In this document: positions 17,856-26,914 of the stretch, one piece after another
Layout of the letters: each line of letters begins with the position of its first letter
How positions within the stretch are numbered: position 1 is the first letter of the stretch
Source of the DNA: Bradyrhizobium rifense
GTDB lineage: Bacteria; Pseudomonadota; Alphaproteobacteria; Rhizobiales; Xanthobacteraceae
Direction of reading: 5' to 3'
Length of the DNA: 64,000 bases
NCBI RefSeq assembly: GCF_008123425.1
Contig: NZ_VSSS01000018.1
Span: 1 to 64,000 of the forward strand
Notes under the pieces: generated by a model
What the model saw: only the letters and a program-made list of their open reading frames with translations
Database searches by the model: none
Told to the model about the DNA's origin: nothing
Translations under genes and position numbers: made by a program

Positions 17856-18113
17856 TTAGTCGTTATCGTGATGGATTACAGTCTTCTCTCGATTCCCATC
17901 ACTGTCTTCTTTCTTGATGACAGTCTTGCTCTCCGTCGTGGGCTCGCGCTCCTTCACAACGGTCGTCCGGTCACGCTCCACCACAGGCCGATCACGAGTC
18001 TCGCCAACCGTCACACCGGCACCCACCGGGCCCGCGTGCACGCCTATCTCATCCGCAAACGCTGGGGCGGCAACAACCGTAGCCAGAGCGGCAGCAAATA
18101 AATACTTCATCAT
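17856..18113 (-). CDS. small exported charged protein, 85 aa
   Basis: Start ATG 18113 (MMKYLFAAALATVVAAPAFA); GGAGGAGA lies 5-8 bp upstream of the two adjacent ATGs, so 18110 is equally possible. The signal peptide ends AFA/DE. The mature part is short and hydrophilic: a glycine/valine stretch (HAGPVGAGVTVGETRDR), then alternating Arg/Glu/Lys/Thr strands and a His-Asp end. Similar 'periplasmic charged' proteins are common in rhizobia without a known role. An EcfG-like promoter sits upstream and a strong terminator downstream, so it is a single-gene unit. Confidence 0.8.
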   Translation of the reverse strand: MMKYLFAAALATVVAAPAFADEIGVHAGPVGAGVTVGETRDRPVVERDRTTVVKEREPTTESKTVIKKEDSDGNREKTVIHHDND

Positions 18114-18141
18114 AGTCTCCTCCAATCTTGTGAGTTCTTAG

Positions 18142-18167
18142 AACTGATAGGTGCGACATATTGTTCC
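18142..18167 (-). promoter_or_regulatory. EcfG-type promoter
   Basis: Minus strand: GGAAC (18167-18163), 17 bp, AGTT ending at 18142. It is 29 bp upstream of the ATG at 18113. Matches GGAAC-N17-nGTT. Confidence 0.5.
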
Positions 18168-18514
18168 CTGCAAAGTAGCTAGTATCAGACCTCGGGGTGC
18201 TTTCGATAAAACCGCTGCGCGTGGGTTGTGCACGCCTTCGATGCGCGAAGAGGAAGCAACGGTCTTGAGGCACGAGCTTGCTCCGTCCGCACGGACAATA
18301 GTGGCGGACGGCGTGGAGTCTGCCGGAACGAAGAAGCGACGATGAATGAGGCGATGTCGTCCCGGAGACCGGCGAAGCGATGCTGGCGTGCTTGCGTCTG
18401 CGGATGTAGGGATCGAACGAGCGTAGCCGGAGCTGGGGGCAGAGCCACGCAGGCTGTGCGTTTGCCCGTGGCCATACATAACGAAGGCGCCGGTTCCACA
18501 CGTTCGCCGCTGCT
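18168..18514. other. no recognisable gene
   Basis: Open frames on both strands lack starts, signals and family motifs. GC-rich, with no long repeat seen within this window. Confidence 0.5.
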
Positions 18515-19108
18515 CTAGCTGAGATCGTGCAGATCTTTGCCAAGCGGCGGTTTCAGGGAAAATTTCGTGAACGTAACCGGCAATCCCTCTCGTTCGGGCG
18601 TGCAAGCCATAGGTCCGACCCAGTAGGATCCCGCTTTGGTGAAAGGAGCCAGTCGGACGAGGGGCCAGATTTTGCCATCAGCCGACGCTTGCAATCGCAG
18701 AACGCCGCCGGTGACGGTGACGCGCATCCAGAAATCGCCGGCATAGTGCTGGTAGGGGGCTGTTGCCCAATCCGACTGCCCGTTGGTCAATACGCTCGAA
18801 AGCATGGCGCGCCCGTCCGAAAACTCGATTCCGGCTTTGACCCAGTGCTCCGCATCGATGCGCACCATGATGCCGGCTTGATCATAGAGTTCCTGAAAAT
18901 CGCACTTGACGCGCAACTCGGCAGTGAACGCCTCCGCGGTCTGAAAACCCAGAAAGTGGCCGCTGTCGCGGCAAAACCCGTAATGAGTTTTTTGCCAGAA
19001 GTCGGTGGCCTTGTCGGTGACGATCTCGAGGCCATCGCCCTGCGCGGTCCACCGTTCCGGTTCATTTAGCCAAACACCATCGTGCCTGGCGAAGATGGCA
19101 GCGCTCAT
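18515..19108 (-). CDS. DUF1349 domain protein
   Basis: 197 aa from ATG 19108 (MSAAIFARHDGVWLNEPERW). The whole protein matches the DUF1349 concanavalin-like fold: DFWQKTHYGFCRDSGHFLGF, YDQAGIMVRIDAEHWVKAGIEF, WATAPYQHYAGDFWMRV and WVGPMACTPEREGLPVTF. Such domains resemble lectin/glucanase-like beta sandwiches and often accompany sugar uptake. It lies 139 bp downstream of the sugar-binding protein gene on the same strand, so it may belong to the same sugar-use operon. Confidence 0.88.
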   Translation of the reverse strand: MSAAIFARHDGVWLNEPERWTAQGDGLEIVTDKATDFWQKTHYGFCRDSGHFLGFQTAEAFTAELRVKCDFQELYDQAGIMVRIDAEHWVKAGIEFSDGRAMLSSVLTNGQSDWATAPYQHYAGDFWMRVTVTGGVLRLQASADGKIWPLVRLAPFTKAGSYWVGPMACTPEREGLPVTFTKFSLKPPLGKDLHDLS

Positions 19109-19246
19109 GTCAAACCTCAAAGATAAATGCCGATTCCACCGGATGTCGATCTGGCGCGGTAAGACGGCCGCGAGGTGAACGGAGAGCCCGGTGCGAGATG
19201 AAGCACCCGGCTCTCCGAAACACACTTCAGTGTGGCCAGATCAGGG

Positions 19247-20215
19247 CTATCCGTTCTTCTTCAGGATTTCCGACGCGTTCTCCTTGGTGATCAGCATCGT
19301 CGGCAAGGTGATGACTGGCTCGAGCTTCTCGCCCTTGAGCAGCTTTGCCGCCTGCCTCAATCCTTCAGCGCCGGGCGTTGCGTAGAGGAACGTCGCGGTG
19401 AGCTGGCCCTTGGAGACCCAGGTGACGCCTTCGTCCGGCAATCCGTCGATGCCGATGATGAACCTGATGTCCTTGTCGCGGCCGGCGTCCTTGGCCGCGA
19501 GATAAGCGCCATAGGCCATCGGATCGTTATGGCCATAGACCATGTCGATCTTCTCGTTGTTGCGCAACGCCGTCGTCATGATGTCGTAGGCCTTGTCCTG
19601 CTTCCAGTCGCCCGACTGGTTGTTGAGCAGGTTCTTGATGCCAGGCTCCTTGTCGGTGAAGGCATGGAAGCCGTCGTGCCGGTCGTGCGCAGGTTGCGTG
19701 CCCATGCCACCCCAGATTTCGACGACGTTGCCGGCCGCCTTGCCGGGACCACCGAGCAGCTTCACCGCGTGCTCGCCGGCCGCCTTGCCGATCGCGACGT
19801 TGTCGCCACCGATGAACTGGGTGATGCGCTTGGTGTCGACATTGCGGTCGAGCACGATGACGGGAATCTTGGCGTCGATCGCCTTTTCGACCACGCCGGT
19901 CAGGCCGGCCGATTCCTTGGGCGAGATCAGCAGCACGTTGACCTGCTGCACGATCAGATTGTCGCAATCGGCGACCTGCTTCTGGGTCTTGTCCTGACCG
20001 TCCGTAATGATGAGGTCGATGTCTGGATGGTTCTTCGCCTCGGCCTGGATGTCCTTGTTGAACTGCACGCGCCAGGGCTCCAGCGTGGTGCACTGGCTGA
20101 AGCCGACTTTCGACTTGCCGGCGGCCCTTGCAGGCGTCCAGCCAACCGGTAGATAGATGGTCATTGCGGCACCCGCCGCCGTGGTCGACATCTTCAAGAA
20201 TTCACGACGCTTCAT
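19247..20215 (-). CDS. sugar ABC transporter substrate-binding protein
   Basis: 322 aa. Twin-arginine-type signal MKRREFLKMSTTAAGAAM ending ARA. The mature protein has the periplasmic sugar-binding (Peripla_BP_4) pattern: KVGFSQCTTLEPWRVQFNKD, DNLIVQQVNVLLISPKES, IPVIVLDRNVD, VYGHNDPMAYGAYLAAKDAG and FIIGIDGLPDEG. The WRVQFNKDI and NDPMA segments form the sugar cleft. It overlaps the permease stop by 14 bp, fixing operon membership. Expected to bring a pentose or hexose to the RbsC/XylH-like permease; the sugar is unknown. Confidence 0.93.
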   Translation of the reverse strand: MKRREFLKMSTTAAGAAMTIYLPVGWTPARAAGKSKVGFSQCTTLEPWRVQFNKDIQAEAKNHPDIDLIITDGQDKTQKQVADCDNLIVQQVNVLLISPKESAGLTGVVEKAIDAKIPVIVLDRNVDTKRITQFIGGDNVAIGKAAGEHAVKLLGGPGKAAGNVVEIWGGMGTQPAHDRHDGFHAFTDKEPGIKNLLNNQSGDWKQDKAYDIMTTALRNNEKIDMVYGHNDPMAYGAYLAAKDAGRDKDIRFIIGIDGLPDEGVTWVSKGQLTATFLYATPGAEGLRQAAKLLKGEKLEPVITLPTMLITKENASEILKKNG

Positions 20216-21539
20216 CGAGATCCTCCCTTGCGAGTTGGGCCTTTGCGGCGCTTGGCGGCCGATGGGGTTCGGCCGTTCTCGGATCGGCCTGTGCTTCGCC
20301 CGATCGGCGAAACCGCCATCGCGCGACGAGCTGGCCGAGATTCTGTTCCTGCACCAGTACGGTGCAGACGATGATCAACCCCTTCATCACGAGCTGGACA
20401 TTGGAGTCGATGTTCTGAAGTTGCAGGATGTCGGAGAGCAGGCCGAAGATCAGGACGCCGACGAATGTGCCGGCGAGGCCGCCGCGGCCGCCCATCAGGC
20501 TGGTGCCGCCGATCACAACGGCGGCGATCGCGTCGAGCTCGAGGCCGGTACCTGCGTCAGGCTTGCCCTGCCGGTACTGCGCGACGAATAGCACGCCGGC
20601 GATCCCCGCGAGAAGGCCAGACAATAGGTAGGCCGTGAGCTGCACCTGCGCGACCTTGATGCCGGAAAGCCTTGCGGCCTCGATGTTGCCGCCGATCGCG
20701 TAAGCGTAGCGCCCAAAGGTGGTGAAGCGCAGGATCGCGCCGAACAGGCAGATCGCCGCGAGGAAGAAGACGCTCGGAACCGGCAATACGCCCCACAGCA
20801 TCGAGCGCAGCAGCTCGAAGGCCTCGGTCGCATTGGTGCCGGTGTAAACAGGTACCACGGCATTGTCGGACCCTGCCGTCAATCGCGCGATGCCGAGTGC
20901 GCTGACCATCATCGCGAGCGTCGCGATGAAGGGCTGTAGCCGGCCGGCGACGATCAAAAGCCCGTTGATGCCGCCAAGCACCATCGCGAGGCAGGGTGCG
21001 ATCAGCAGGACACCGAGAACACCGAATTTGGCTGGTACCTGGTTCATCGTCCACCACCCGATTGCGATCGCGGCGAGGAGGCCGAGCAATCCCGGAATGC
21101 CCATACTTTGCCAGCGCGTCAGCGAGACCTCCCGTCGCCGCCCGGCACTGACATAGCGGCCACGCGCGAGGCCGGCGAATACGAAGCGCGCAGCCAGCGC
21201 CACGGCAGCGCCGCCGACGAGGATCGCGGCCGGCACGCCCATAACGGACGCCGAGGTCCAGCCGGGCTTGGTCAGCAGCATCGCGCAGATCACCGTCGAG
21301 AAGCCCATCACCGAGCCGACCGACAGGTCGATGCCGCCGAGCAGGATGACCATGGTCATTCCGGTCGCGACCAGTCCGGTGATCGAGACCTGGCGCAGCA
21401 CGTCGGTCAGATTGCCGTAGGACAGGAAGATGTTGTGGCCGGATGACGTGTGCGGCGAGATAAGGGCGCCGATCAGGCAGATCAGCAGGAGTCCCCAATA
21501 GAGCTTGGTGCGGGAGAGCAGGTGGACCAGGGCTTTCAT
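20202..21539 (-). CDS. sugar ABC transporter permease (RbsC/XylH-like)
   Basis: 445 aa from ATG 21539; a longer open frame to 22262 runs antisense-like through the ATPase gene and is rejected. Many membrane helices; hallmark segments VATGMTMVILLGGIDLSVGS and the EAA-like AARLSGIKVAQVQLTAYLLS. It is longer than RbsC (~320 aa) because of an extra helical insert around residues 95-190 (RYVSAGRRREVSLTRWQSMG plus hydrophobic stretches), as in XylH-type permeases. Its ATG overlaps the ATPase stop (ATGA, 21536-21539). The C-terminal ~45 residues are soluble and Arg/Ala-rich. Confidence 0.92.
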   Translation of the reverse strand: MKALVHLLSRTKLYWGLLLICLIGALISPHTSSGHNIFLSYGNLTDVLRQVSITGLVATGMTMVILLGGIDLSVGSVMGFSTVICAMLLTKPGWTSASVMGVPAAILVGGAAVALAARFVFAGLARGRYVSAGRRREVSLTRWQSMGIPGLLGLLAAIAIGWWTMNQVPAKFGVLGVLLIAPCLAMVLGGINGLLIVAGRLQPFIATLAMMVSALGIARLTAGSDNAVVPVYTGTNATEAFELLRSMLWGVLPVPSVFFLAAICLFGAILRFTTFGRYAYAIGGNIEAARLSGIKVAQVQLTAYLLSGLLAGIAGVLFVAQYRQGKPDAGTGLELDAIAAVVIGGTSLMGGRGGLAGTFVGVLIFGLLSDILQLQNIDSNVQLVMKGLIIVCTVLVQEQNLGQLVARWRFRRSGEAQADPRTAEPHRPPSAAKAQLAREDLDEAS

Positions 21540-23176
21540 GATGCGGCTTCCTGCGACCAGTTCGCCATTCCTGGTGCCGCAAGGCGCATCACCGTCTCCT
21601 GCGTTGCGTTCTCGCGTGCGAGAATGCCGGTCTGCCCTCCCTCGCACATGACGAGGATGCGGTCGGACAAGAGCAGGAGTTCGGGCATTTCCGAGGTGAC
21701 CACGATGATGCCGAGCCCCTGCGCGGCGAGATCGAAGATCAACCGGTAGATCTCCTGCTTGGCGCCGATGTCGATGCCCCGGGTTGGCTCGTCGAGCAGC
21801 AGGATGCGCGGTTCGGTCGCCAGCCATTTGCCGATCACGACCTTTTGCTGGTTGCCGCCAGACAGCGCGGCGGCTTGCTGGCCGATGCCGGTGCAGCGAA
21901 CCGACAGTCGCTTGATCATGTCGGCGGCGAGTGCGCGTTCGCGGGCGAACGTGCGCAGGCCAAATCGCGCAAGCGCGCCGATCGAGGGTAGCGCGACATT
22001 GTCGCAGATCGAGGCGGCCAGATGCAGGCCGCGCTCCTTGCGGTCCTCGCTGACAAGCGCGATGCCGAGATGGTAGGCGTCGGATGGAGAGCTGATGTCG
22101 ACCGCCGCGCCGTCGATCGCGATGCTGCCCGTCCGCCAGCCGCGCGCCACGCCGAATATCGACTCCAGGATCTCCGTCCGGCCGGACCCGAGCAGGCCAC
22201 CTATACCGAGGATCTCGCCGCGCTTCAGCTCGAAACTCACGCCATGCAGCATCCGCCTCCATCCGTGTGGGCCGAGCGTGTCCAGCGTCAGGTCCTGCAC
22301 CGAGAGGACGACCGCGCCGTCCCGCGCCGTCGCGCCGCGCTCGTTCGCTGCCATCTCGCGCCCGACCATTGCCGAGATGATGGCTCCGCGCGAGAGTTCG
22401 TCGATTCGCGCCGTCACCACCCGCCGGCCGTCGCGCAGCACGGTGACGCGGTCGGCAAGCTCCAGCACCTCCTCGATGCGATGCGATGTGTAGATGATCG
22501 CGACGCCTTCGCGCGCGAGCTGACGCACGATCTTGGACAGCGTGTCACATTCCGACGACGACAGCGCCGAGGTCGGCTCGTCCATGATGAGGATGCGCGC
22601 ATTGAGCGACAGTGCCTTGGCGATCTCGACGAGCTGCTGCTCGCCGACGCGCAAGCCGGCAATCCTGGTGTCAGGCGCGATCATGACACCGAGGCGGGCC
22701 AGCAGGCGCTCGGCGGCTCTGACCATCCGGCGCCGGTCGATCAATACGCCGCCGATCAACGGCTCTCGGCCAAGGAAGATATTGTCGGCCACGCTCAGCT
22801 CGGGAACGAGGTTGAGTTCCTGGTGGATGATCGCGACGCCGGCCTATTCCGCGTCGCGTACGCCGTTGAAGGACCCGGCGTAGCCCTCGACCAGAATAGT
22901 GCCGTCATAGCTCGTGTGCACGCCGGCTAGGATCTTCATCAGGGTGCTCTTGCCGGCACCGTTCTCGCCCATCAGCGCGTGCACTTCGCCGTGGCGAAGA
23001 TCGAAGTCGACGTCGTGGAGCGCCTTCACGCCCGCAAAGGATTTGGAGACCCGCTTCGCGCAGAGGACGGTGTGTCCGCCCGGCACACCAGCACGGTTGC
23101 CAAGCTCGACCACGCGAGAGGAGCGCGGCGTCCCGCGCTCGTCGTCCGCCCCGAGCGCGCCGAAGCGTGTCTCCAT
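21536..23176 (-). pseudogene. sugar ABC transporter ATPase (RbsA/XylG-like) with in-frame amber
   Basis: From ATG 23176 the frame encodes the first nucleotide-binding domain (Walker [17 protein letters not shown]) to GVRDAE, then TAG at 22846-22844, then the same frame resumes AGVAIIHQELNLVPELSVAD with no shift. All other hallmarks are present: Walker B MDEPTSALSS, second P-loop-like GGLLGSGRTEILESIFG, signature LSGGNQQKVVIGKW. The stop replaces one residue of a DAExAG block that is not itself catalytic. Unless suppressed or mis-sequenced, transport is lost because ATG-initiated translation downstream would omit the first Walker A. Binding protein and permease downstream would also suffer from polarity. 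Confidence 0.85.
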
Positions 23177-23245
23177 TGGCTTTCCTCCCGGCGTGCTGTC
23201 AGTCCTTGAAGACATCGAGCCGCAGGTGATCATTTTGCTTATTAA

Positions 23246-23266
23246 CTGATATGCTAGTTATATCAG
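23246..23266. promoter_or_regulatory. candidate GntR operator
   Basis: Perfect inverted repeat CTGATAT (23246-23252), 7-bp spacer, ATATCAG (23260-23266), in the divergent region between the ABC ATPase (start 23176) and the GntR gene (start 23345). Such a palindrome between a regulator and its target operon is the usual operator arrangement. Assignment to GntR is inference. Confidence 0.6.
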
Positions 23267-23344
23267 TCGACGCTCGTCAAGCCTTTTGGCCGCGCGATTG
23301 GCGTCGCGGCGTCGAAATGCGTAGATCGGCCGAGGTAACACAGC

Positions 23345-24058
23345 ATGCATTCAGTCGGCGGGTTTAGTGGCGGCGCGAGGCCTACGCGCGGGCGCGGCAC
23401 AGGCGGGTCGAAAGTCGATCAGGCCTATCTTGCGCTGAAGCGCGCTATCGTCTCAGGTACGCTCGCGCCCGAAACGCCGATCGACAAGAACGAGTGGTGC
23501 GCGCGCTTTGACGTGTCGAAGTTGTCGATCACGACGGCGATCAACAGGCTCGCCTTCGACGGACTCGTCGTGGTCGAGCCGCAGCGCGGCTCCTACGTCG
23601 CCAGGATTCATCTGGAAGATGTCCGTCAGTGGATGCTGATGCGTCGCGCGCTGGAGGTCGAGGTCGTCGGCGTCTGCGCGGCCAGCATGTCAGACGATGC
23701 GATCGCAGCGCTCGGTCAGAATCTCGCCTATCAGAAGGCTGCGACCGCGAGCGGAGACCTCGAAGGCTTCCACGAGCTCGATACCAGGTTTCATCACCAG
23801 ATGACCGAGAGCCTGAGCCTCGCGCGCGTCGGCGAAGCTCTCGACACGATCCGGACTCATCTTGAACGCGTTCGCCGCACGCTGCTGCCCGAGCCGGGCC
23901 GGCCCAAAGGAACTTACATGGAGCACGAGGCGATTTACCGCGGGATCGCAGATCGCGATCCGGATCAGGCCAGGGTCGAGATGGCCAACCATCTCGATCG
24001 CGTCGCGCGAGAGCTTCAGACCTTTGTGGAAAAGCATCCCGGCTTCTTTGAGGGGTAG
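23345..24058 (+). CDS. GntR-family (FadR/FCD type) transcriptional regulator
   Basis: 237 aa. An N-terminal GGA/RG-rich arm is followed by a winged helix: AYLALKRAIVSGTLAPETPI, WCARFDVSKLSITTAINRLA and VVVEPQRGSYVARI. Residues ~105-230 are the all-helical FCD ligand/metal domain, with the typical RRALEVEVVG, ELDTRFHHQM and EHEAIYRGIADRDPDQARVEM (Asp/His metal ligands). Divergent from the sugar ABC operon with a palindrome between them, so it most likely represses that operon until a sugar or sugar acid binds. Confidence 0.93.
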   Translation: MHSVGGFSGGARPTRGRGTGGSKVDQAYLALKRAIVSGTLAPETPIDKNEWCARFDVSKLSITTAINRLAFDGLVVVEPQRGSYVARIHLEDVRQWMLMRRALEVEVVGVCAASMSDDAIAALGQNLAYQKAATASGDLEGFHELDTRFHHQMTESLSLARVGEALDTIRTHLERVRRTLLPEPGRPKGTYMEHEAIYRGIADRDPDQARVEMANHLDRVARELQTFVEKHPGFFEG

Positions 24059-24289
24059 CTTCCAGTGTGCGACATCTCGCGCAGCTCCGGCGACACCGTT
24101 AGATGCGGGTCGCATCCTCGAACTCTCTCCGGGGGCTTCAAGCACGGGTTTCTGGATGGGAGAACTAGGCACTCAGTCGAGCAGCGTCGGCCCCCACCGG
24201 CTTGGCGTCGTTGCTCTCTCCGTGGTGAGATAGGGTCGAGAAGGCGGTCCGCAATCCATGGGCACAATGATCAGTCTTCGTGTCGATGC

Positions 24290-24489
24290 AGCTCGCCGAG
24301 CTTCAGCGTTCCCTGTCTCATCCTGAGGCGTTCTGCCGAACACCTTAGCGAAAGCAATGCCGCACTGACGCGCTGGCGCTTCGCCTGCACCCTCAGGCAG
24401 ACCGGATGGATTACGTATGGGCCGGCCGCTCTGGCGTGTCGAGCTTTTGCGACACGCTCATCGCCGAACAACTGAAGTGGAGGCATGCA
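24290..24489 (+). pseudogene. imuA: imuA remnant
   Basis: Immediately before the imuB-like start, one frame reads GRPLWRVELLRHAHRR, resembling the C-terminal strand of ImuA (GRPxWRxELxRxRxGR), and another reads TRWRFACTL before it. No continuous frame remains. The call depends on the imuB-like sequence following it, since imuA and imuB are normally adjacent. Confidence 0.4.
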
Positions 24490-24924
24490 ATGCGGAGGTT
24501 CGTTGGTGTCTTCCTGCCGACGTTGCCGACCGATCAAATTCGGCGGCGGAACGGCGGCAATCCAACGCATAAGCGGCGTATGGTCATCGCGAAGCAGGAA
24601 AGCAATCGCCGTATCTTGACGCCGGTTGACGATGCCGCGCGTAAACTCAAGCTGTCTCCGGGCATGACAGTCGCGCATGCGCAGACGCTCGTGCCGGATC
24701 TGTGAGGACGCGATACCCGAAGAAGACGGCGCCGCGCTGGCTCGGGCACCGGTGCACGCGGTGCTCTCCGCTCGTGACCCGAGTTGCCCCGGATACGATC
24801 TTTGTCGATGTCGCGGGTTCCTCACACCTCTTCAGGGGCGAGGCGACGCTGCTCAACGACTTGCCTACCCGGCTTTCATCCGCGCAGCTTTCCGCGCGCC
24901 GCCATCGCCGATACGCCGGGCTGC
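24490..24924 (+). pseudogene. imuB: imuB (Y-family polymerase-like) remnant with several frameshifts
   Basis: ATG 24490 begins MRRFVGVFLPTLPTDQIRRR, then VDDAARKLKLSPGMTVAHAQ and LVPDL, the N-terminus of ImuB. The sequence then hops frames: EDAIPEEDGAALAR in the second, CSPLVTRVAPDTIFVDVAGS and SHLFRGEATLLNDL in the third, and RAAIADTPGCA in another. It ends where the 0.5-kb repeat begins (24925). Only about the first quarter of the gene is present. ImuB is part of the SOS mutasome with ImuA and DnaE2; this copy is dead. Confidence 0.75.
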
Positions 24925-25488
24925 GCTCAACGCAGTCGCTCGAGGGCAGTTCAAAGCTTCACATCTCGGCAAGCGCTCCTCGCTCGCGGCAATAGGTCCT
25001 TGGCAACTCAGCGCGAGTAATCTAGTCCGTGTCGGGCTCTGAGGCCCGCAGAGCCTTATCGATAAGCGCGCGTACGCGCCGGGCGGCCAACAGTCCGAGC
25101 CTTGCTTTGACCGTACCGATGCGCTCCTTTCTGCAGATTGAAAAGGAGTAACGCCAGCGATCAAGGCTCTCGGTTTGTTCAACGCGATAAAAAACTTCGC
25201 GGTGAAATCCGGTTTGAACTGTTGGCAGCTTGGTGCGCCGCGGCATCTGAAAAAGCCGGTGGGTTGAAAAAGGCGTTGATGAAAGCAAACATCCAAGCGC
25301 ACCTGAGGGTGAGCGCAAGGTAGTCGTGGCTGCGCTCGCTGGATAGAAGTCCCCCGCGGGATGTCGCCGGGTGCCTGGAGACGGAAAAGCTGCCGCGGTA
25401 GGCCCGGCAGCTTCTGTTGCTTGTCAGGCGTGAATGGTTAGCGACCTGTGGGGATCCTGACTGCGCCCCGGACGAACATTCTGGGGGC
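24925..25488. repeat. 0.5-kb direct repeat, copy A
   Basis: Shares long near-identical runs with 31689-32190, including the shared starts 'ctcaacgcagtcgctcgaggg' minus its last base and the final 'gacgaacattctggggg'. Copy A carries ~90 extra bases inside its small minus-strand ORF and only the last ~13 codons of the Gly-rich gene whose complete form lies beside copy B, so copy B is probably the source. The shared terminator hairpin lies at 25385-25412. Confidence 0.85.
25022..25246 (-). CDS. small basic protein in repeat copy A, 74 aa
   Basis: Starts MPRRTKLPTVQTGF and ends ARLGLLAARRVRALIDKALR plus ASEPDTD. Copy B (31781-31912) encodes a 43-aa version with the same two ends but without the 31-residue middle (HREVFYRVEQTESLDRW...). 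Both copies stay open despite the length difference, which argues for selection. Helical basic C-terminus; function unknown. An in-frame ATG at 25318 would extend it by 24 residues. Confidence 0.45.
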   Translation of the reverse strand: MPRRTKLPTVQTGFHREVFYRVEQTESLDRWRYSFSICRKERIGTVKARLGLLAARRVRALIDKALRASEPDTD

Positions 25489-25558
25489 GAGCCCGAATCG
25501 CTGAGACCGGAGCCCACCTAAGCGACTGGGTACAGTCTTTGGGCCTGCAGGCGCCTAA

Positions 25559-25723
25559 ATGACGCCGACGTCACTTGATGATCTTACTGAAATACAGGGC
25601 GACCTAGCTGGGCTCAGAGAGCTCGCCAGTCTCTTTCCTCCAGCTACTGAGCGGATCTTGCGATTGTTTGCCGATCAAATGGAAGTCTACGCTCGGGCCA
25701 TCGACGAGAGAATTGAGGACTGA
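25559..25723 (+). CDS. small acidic helical protein, 54 aa
   Basis: ATG 25559 (MTPTSLDDLTEIQGDLAGLR) to TGA 25723. Composed of helices with heptad-like leucines (LAGLRELASLF, ATERILRLFADQMEVYAR). Twelve bp before the next ORF on the same strand, so a two-gene unit is likely. Function unknown. The call rests on length-consistent amphipathic sequence and spacing. Confidence 0.5.
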   Translation: MTPTSLDDLTEIQGDLAGLRELASLFPPATERILRLFADQMEVYARAIDERIED

Positions 25724-25735
25724 CGACGGTCCCTT

Positions 25736-25969
25736 ATGATCGTCAAAGCCCGATACGTTGTCAGATACGAGCAACCTAAGACGGGACGGTTCACAGTGCT
25801 GGATACATCGACTGATCAACCTGAGATTGGAGCCGACGGAAAACCTCTTACTGGATTATCACACTCGACTGCTGAGACAGAGAAGCTGAAGGCGGGTGAG
25901 CCATGGCCTGCAAAGCAAGACGCGCCGCGCCGCGCCGCTCGAAAAAGAGCCGTAGCTAAGCAGCCCTAA
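25736..25969 (+). CDS. small basic-tailed protein, 77 aa
   Basis: Starts MIVKARYVVRYEQPKTGRFT, an apparent two-stranded sheet, and ends in an Ala/Arg/Lys tail (APRRAARKRAVAKQP) that could contact nucleic acid. Downstream partner of the 54-aa gene. Not recognised as a named family. Confidence 0.55.
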   Translation: MIVKARYVVRYEQPKTGRFTVLDTSTDQPEIGADGKPLTGLSHSTAETEKLKAGEPWPAKQDAPRRAARKRAVAKQP

Positions 25970-26000
25970 TCCAACCCGATAGGACCCTGCTGCCGCTGTT

Positions 26001-26231
26001 TTATCTCACATGCATCTTCTCGACGATCGCGTATAGCAGCACGAAAATGGGCAAGAAGACCAAGAACCAAAACCCGTTCCGATCCTTCCGCGCGAACTCG
26101 CGGTTCGGATCGGTATCGGTCGCGTGAGGAGTTGAGATTGGCGAGCGAACGGACCGCCGACGTCTCGCGAAGCCACCTAGCAGGCGGCGAACCGTCGCTT
26201 CCGGGAGAGGCTTGTCCATCGTTGCGCTCAA
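26001..26231 (-). CDS. small C-terminally anchored membrane protein, 76 aa
   Basis: A basic, soluble N-terminal half (VRRLLGGFARRRRSV) precedes one membrane helix at residues ~53-70 (GFWFLVFLPIFVLLYAIVE). Its ATG overlaps the stop of the upstream gene by 4 bp (26228-26231), so the two are coupled. Function unknown. Confidence 0.65.
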   Translation of the reverse strand: MSATMDKPLPEATVRRLLGGFARRRRSVRSPISTPHATDTDPNREFARKDRNGFWFLVFLPIFVLLYAIVEKMHVR

Positions 26232-26446
26232 AGCGCGAGCATAAGCGGGAATTTGCGCACGAGCTCGAGGTCGACATCGCCGTCGCTATTGATCCATTCG
26301 TGCGGACAGAAGGCGAGAGAAGCCGCGTCAATCTCCAGGCCGTCGCGCTTGATCGCGTTGCGAGTGCCCATTTGGCCGGCCCATTCCCGCTCGGCTCTCT
26401 CGCGATCAGGACGCATGGCGTCAAACACGGCTGTGTCGTTGGTCAT
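26228..26446 (-). CDS. small soluble protein, 72 aa
   Basis: Acidic protein: MTNDTAVFDAMRPDRERAER, EIDAASLAFCPHEWINSDGD, then DLELVRKFPLMLAL. One Cys-Pro-His cluster. First gene of a two-gene unit with the membrane protein at 26001 (ATGA overlap). Not recognised. Confidence 0.6.
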   Translation of the reverse strand: MTNDTAVFDAMRPDRERAEREWAGQMGTRNAIKRDGLEIDAASLAFCPHEWINSDGDVDLELVRKFPLMLAL

Positions 26447-26835
26447 CGGAAATCTCCAAGGTGCTCAAATCGAGATGTGCAATGAGTGGGAGATTACCGC
26501 GGGCGGACTAGCTGGCAAGAAACATCGTTTGTGCGCTGCGCTCAACCGGCAAGGCCGGTTTGAGAAATTTCCCAGCGTGTGCGACGCGGCACGTTGCGCG
26601 AATGGCAGCGGCTGATGACGCACCGCAGCCGATTAAAGCGATAAGGAACAAGCCGCAGGAGCTGTCACAAGCGGCCTGCGGCCGATTTTCCGGATGCCCG
26701 CGCTCAGTCAAACGCCGTTGATCAGCGCGCTTGCAAGTTCTCCCCATGGAGCCCCGCGAGTAGTTTTTGATCCGGCTTAGCAGCCGTCCTGGATGGTATC
26801 GAGATGACCGCTTAGGCTCGCCGCTGCGCCAAGTA
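26447..26835. other. no recognisable gene
   Basis: No frame has a plausible start plus family motif. The right part leads into the EcfG-like promoter at 26836. Confidence 0.5.
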
Positions 26836-26860
26836 GGAACCGCCCGAACGCGACTGCGTT
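26836..26860 (+). promoter_or_regulatory. EcfG-type promoter, exact consensus
   Basis: GGAAC (26836-26840), 16 bp, CGTT (26857-26860). Exact match to GGAAC-N16-CGTT, 54 bp upstream of the DUF2231 start at 26915, so it should drive the DUF2231-sorbosone dehydrogenase pair. Confidence 0.65.
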
Positions 26861-26914
26861 TCCCGCGTGTAAATCGACGTTTCAGCCCGGTGCGGCGATG
26901 TTTTTGGAGGACGC

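Noticed and set aside
20202..22262. 686-aa version of the sugar permease
   Set aside because: The first 241 codons run out of frame through the ATPase gene; the ATGA overlap at 21536-21539 gives the natural start.
22022..22930. 302-aa plus-strand ORF
   Set aside because: Antisense to the ABC ATPase; His/Arg/Asp-rich shadow composition.
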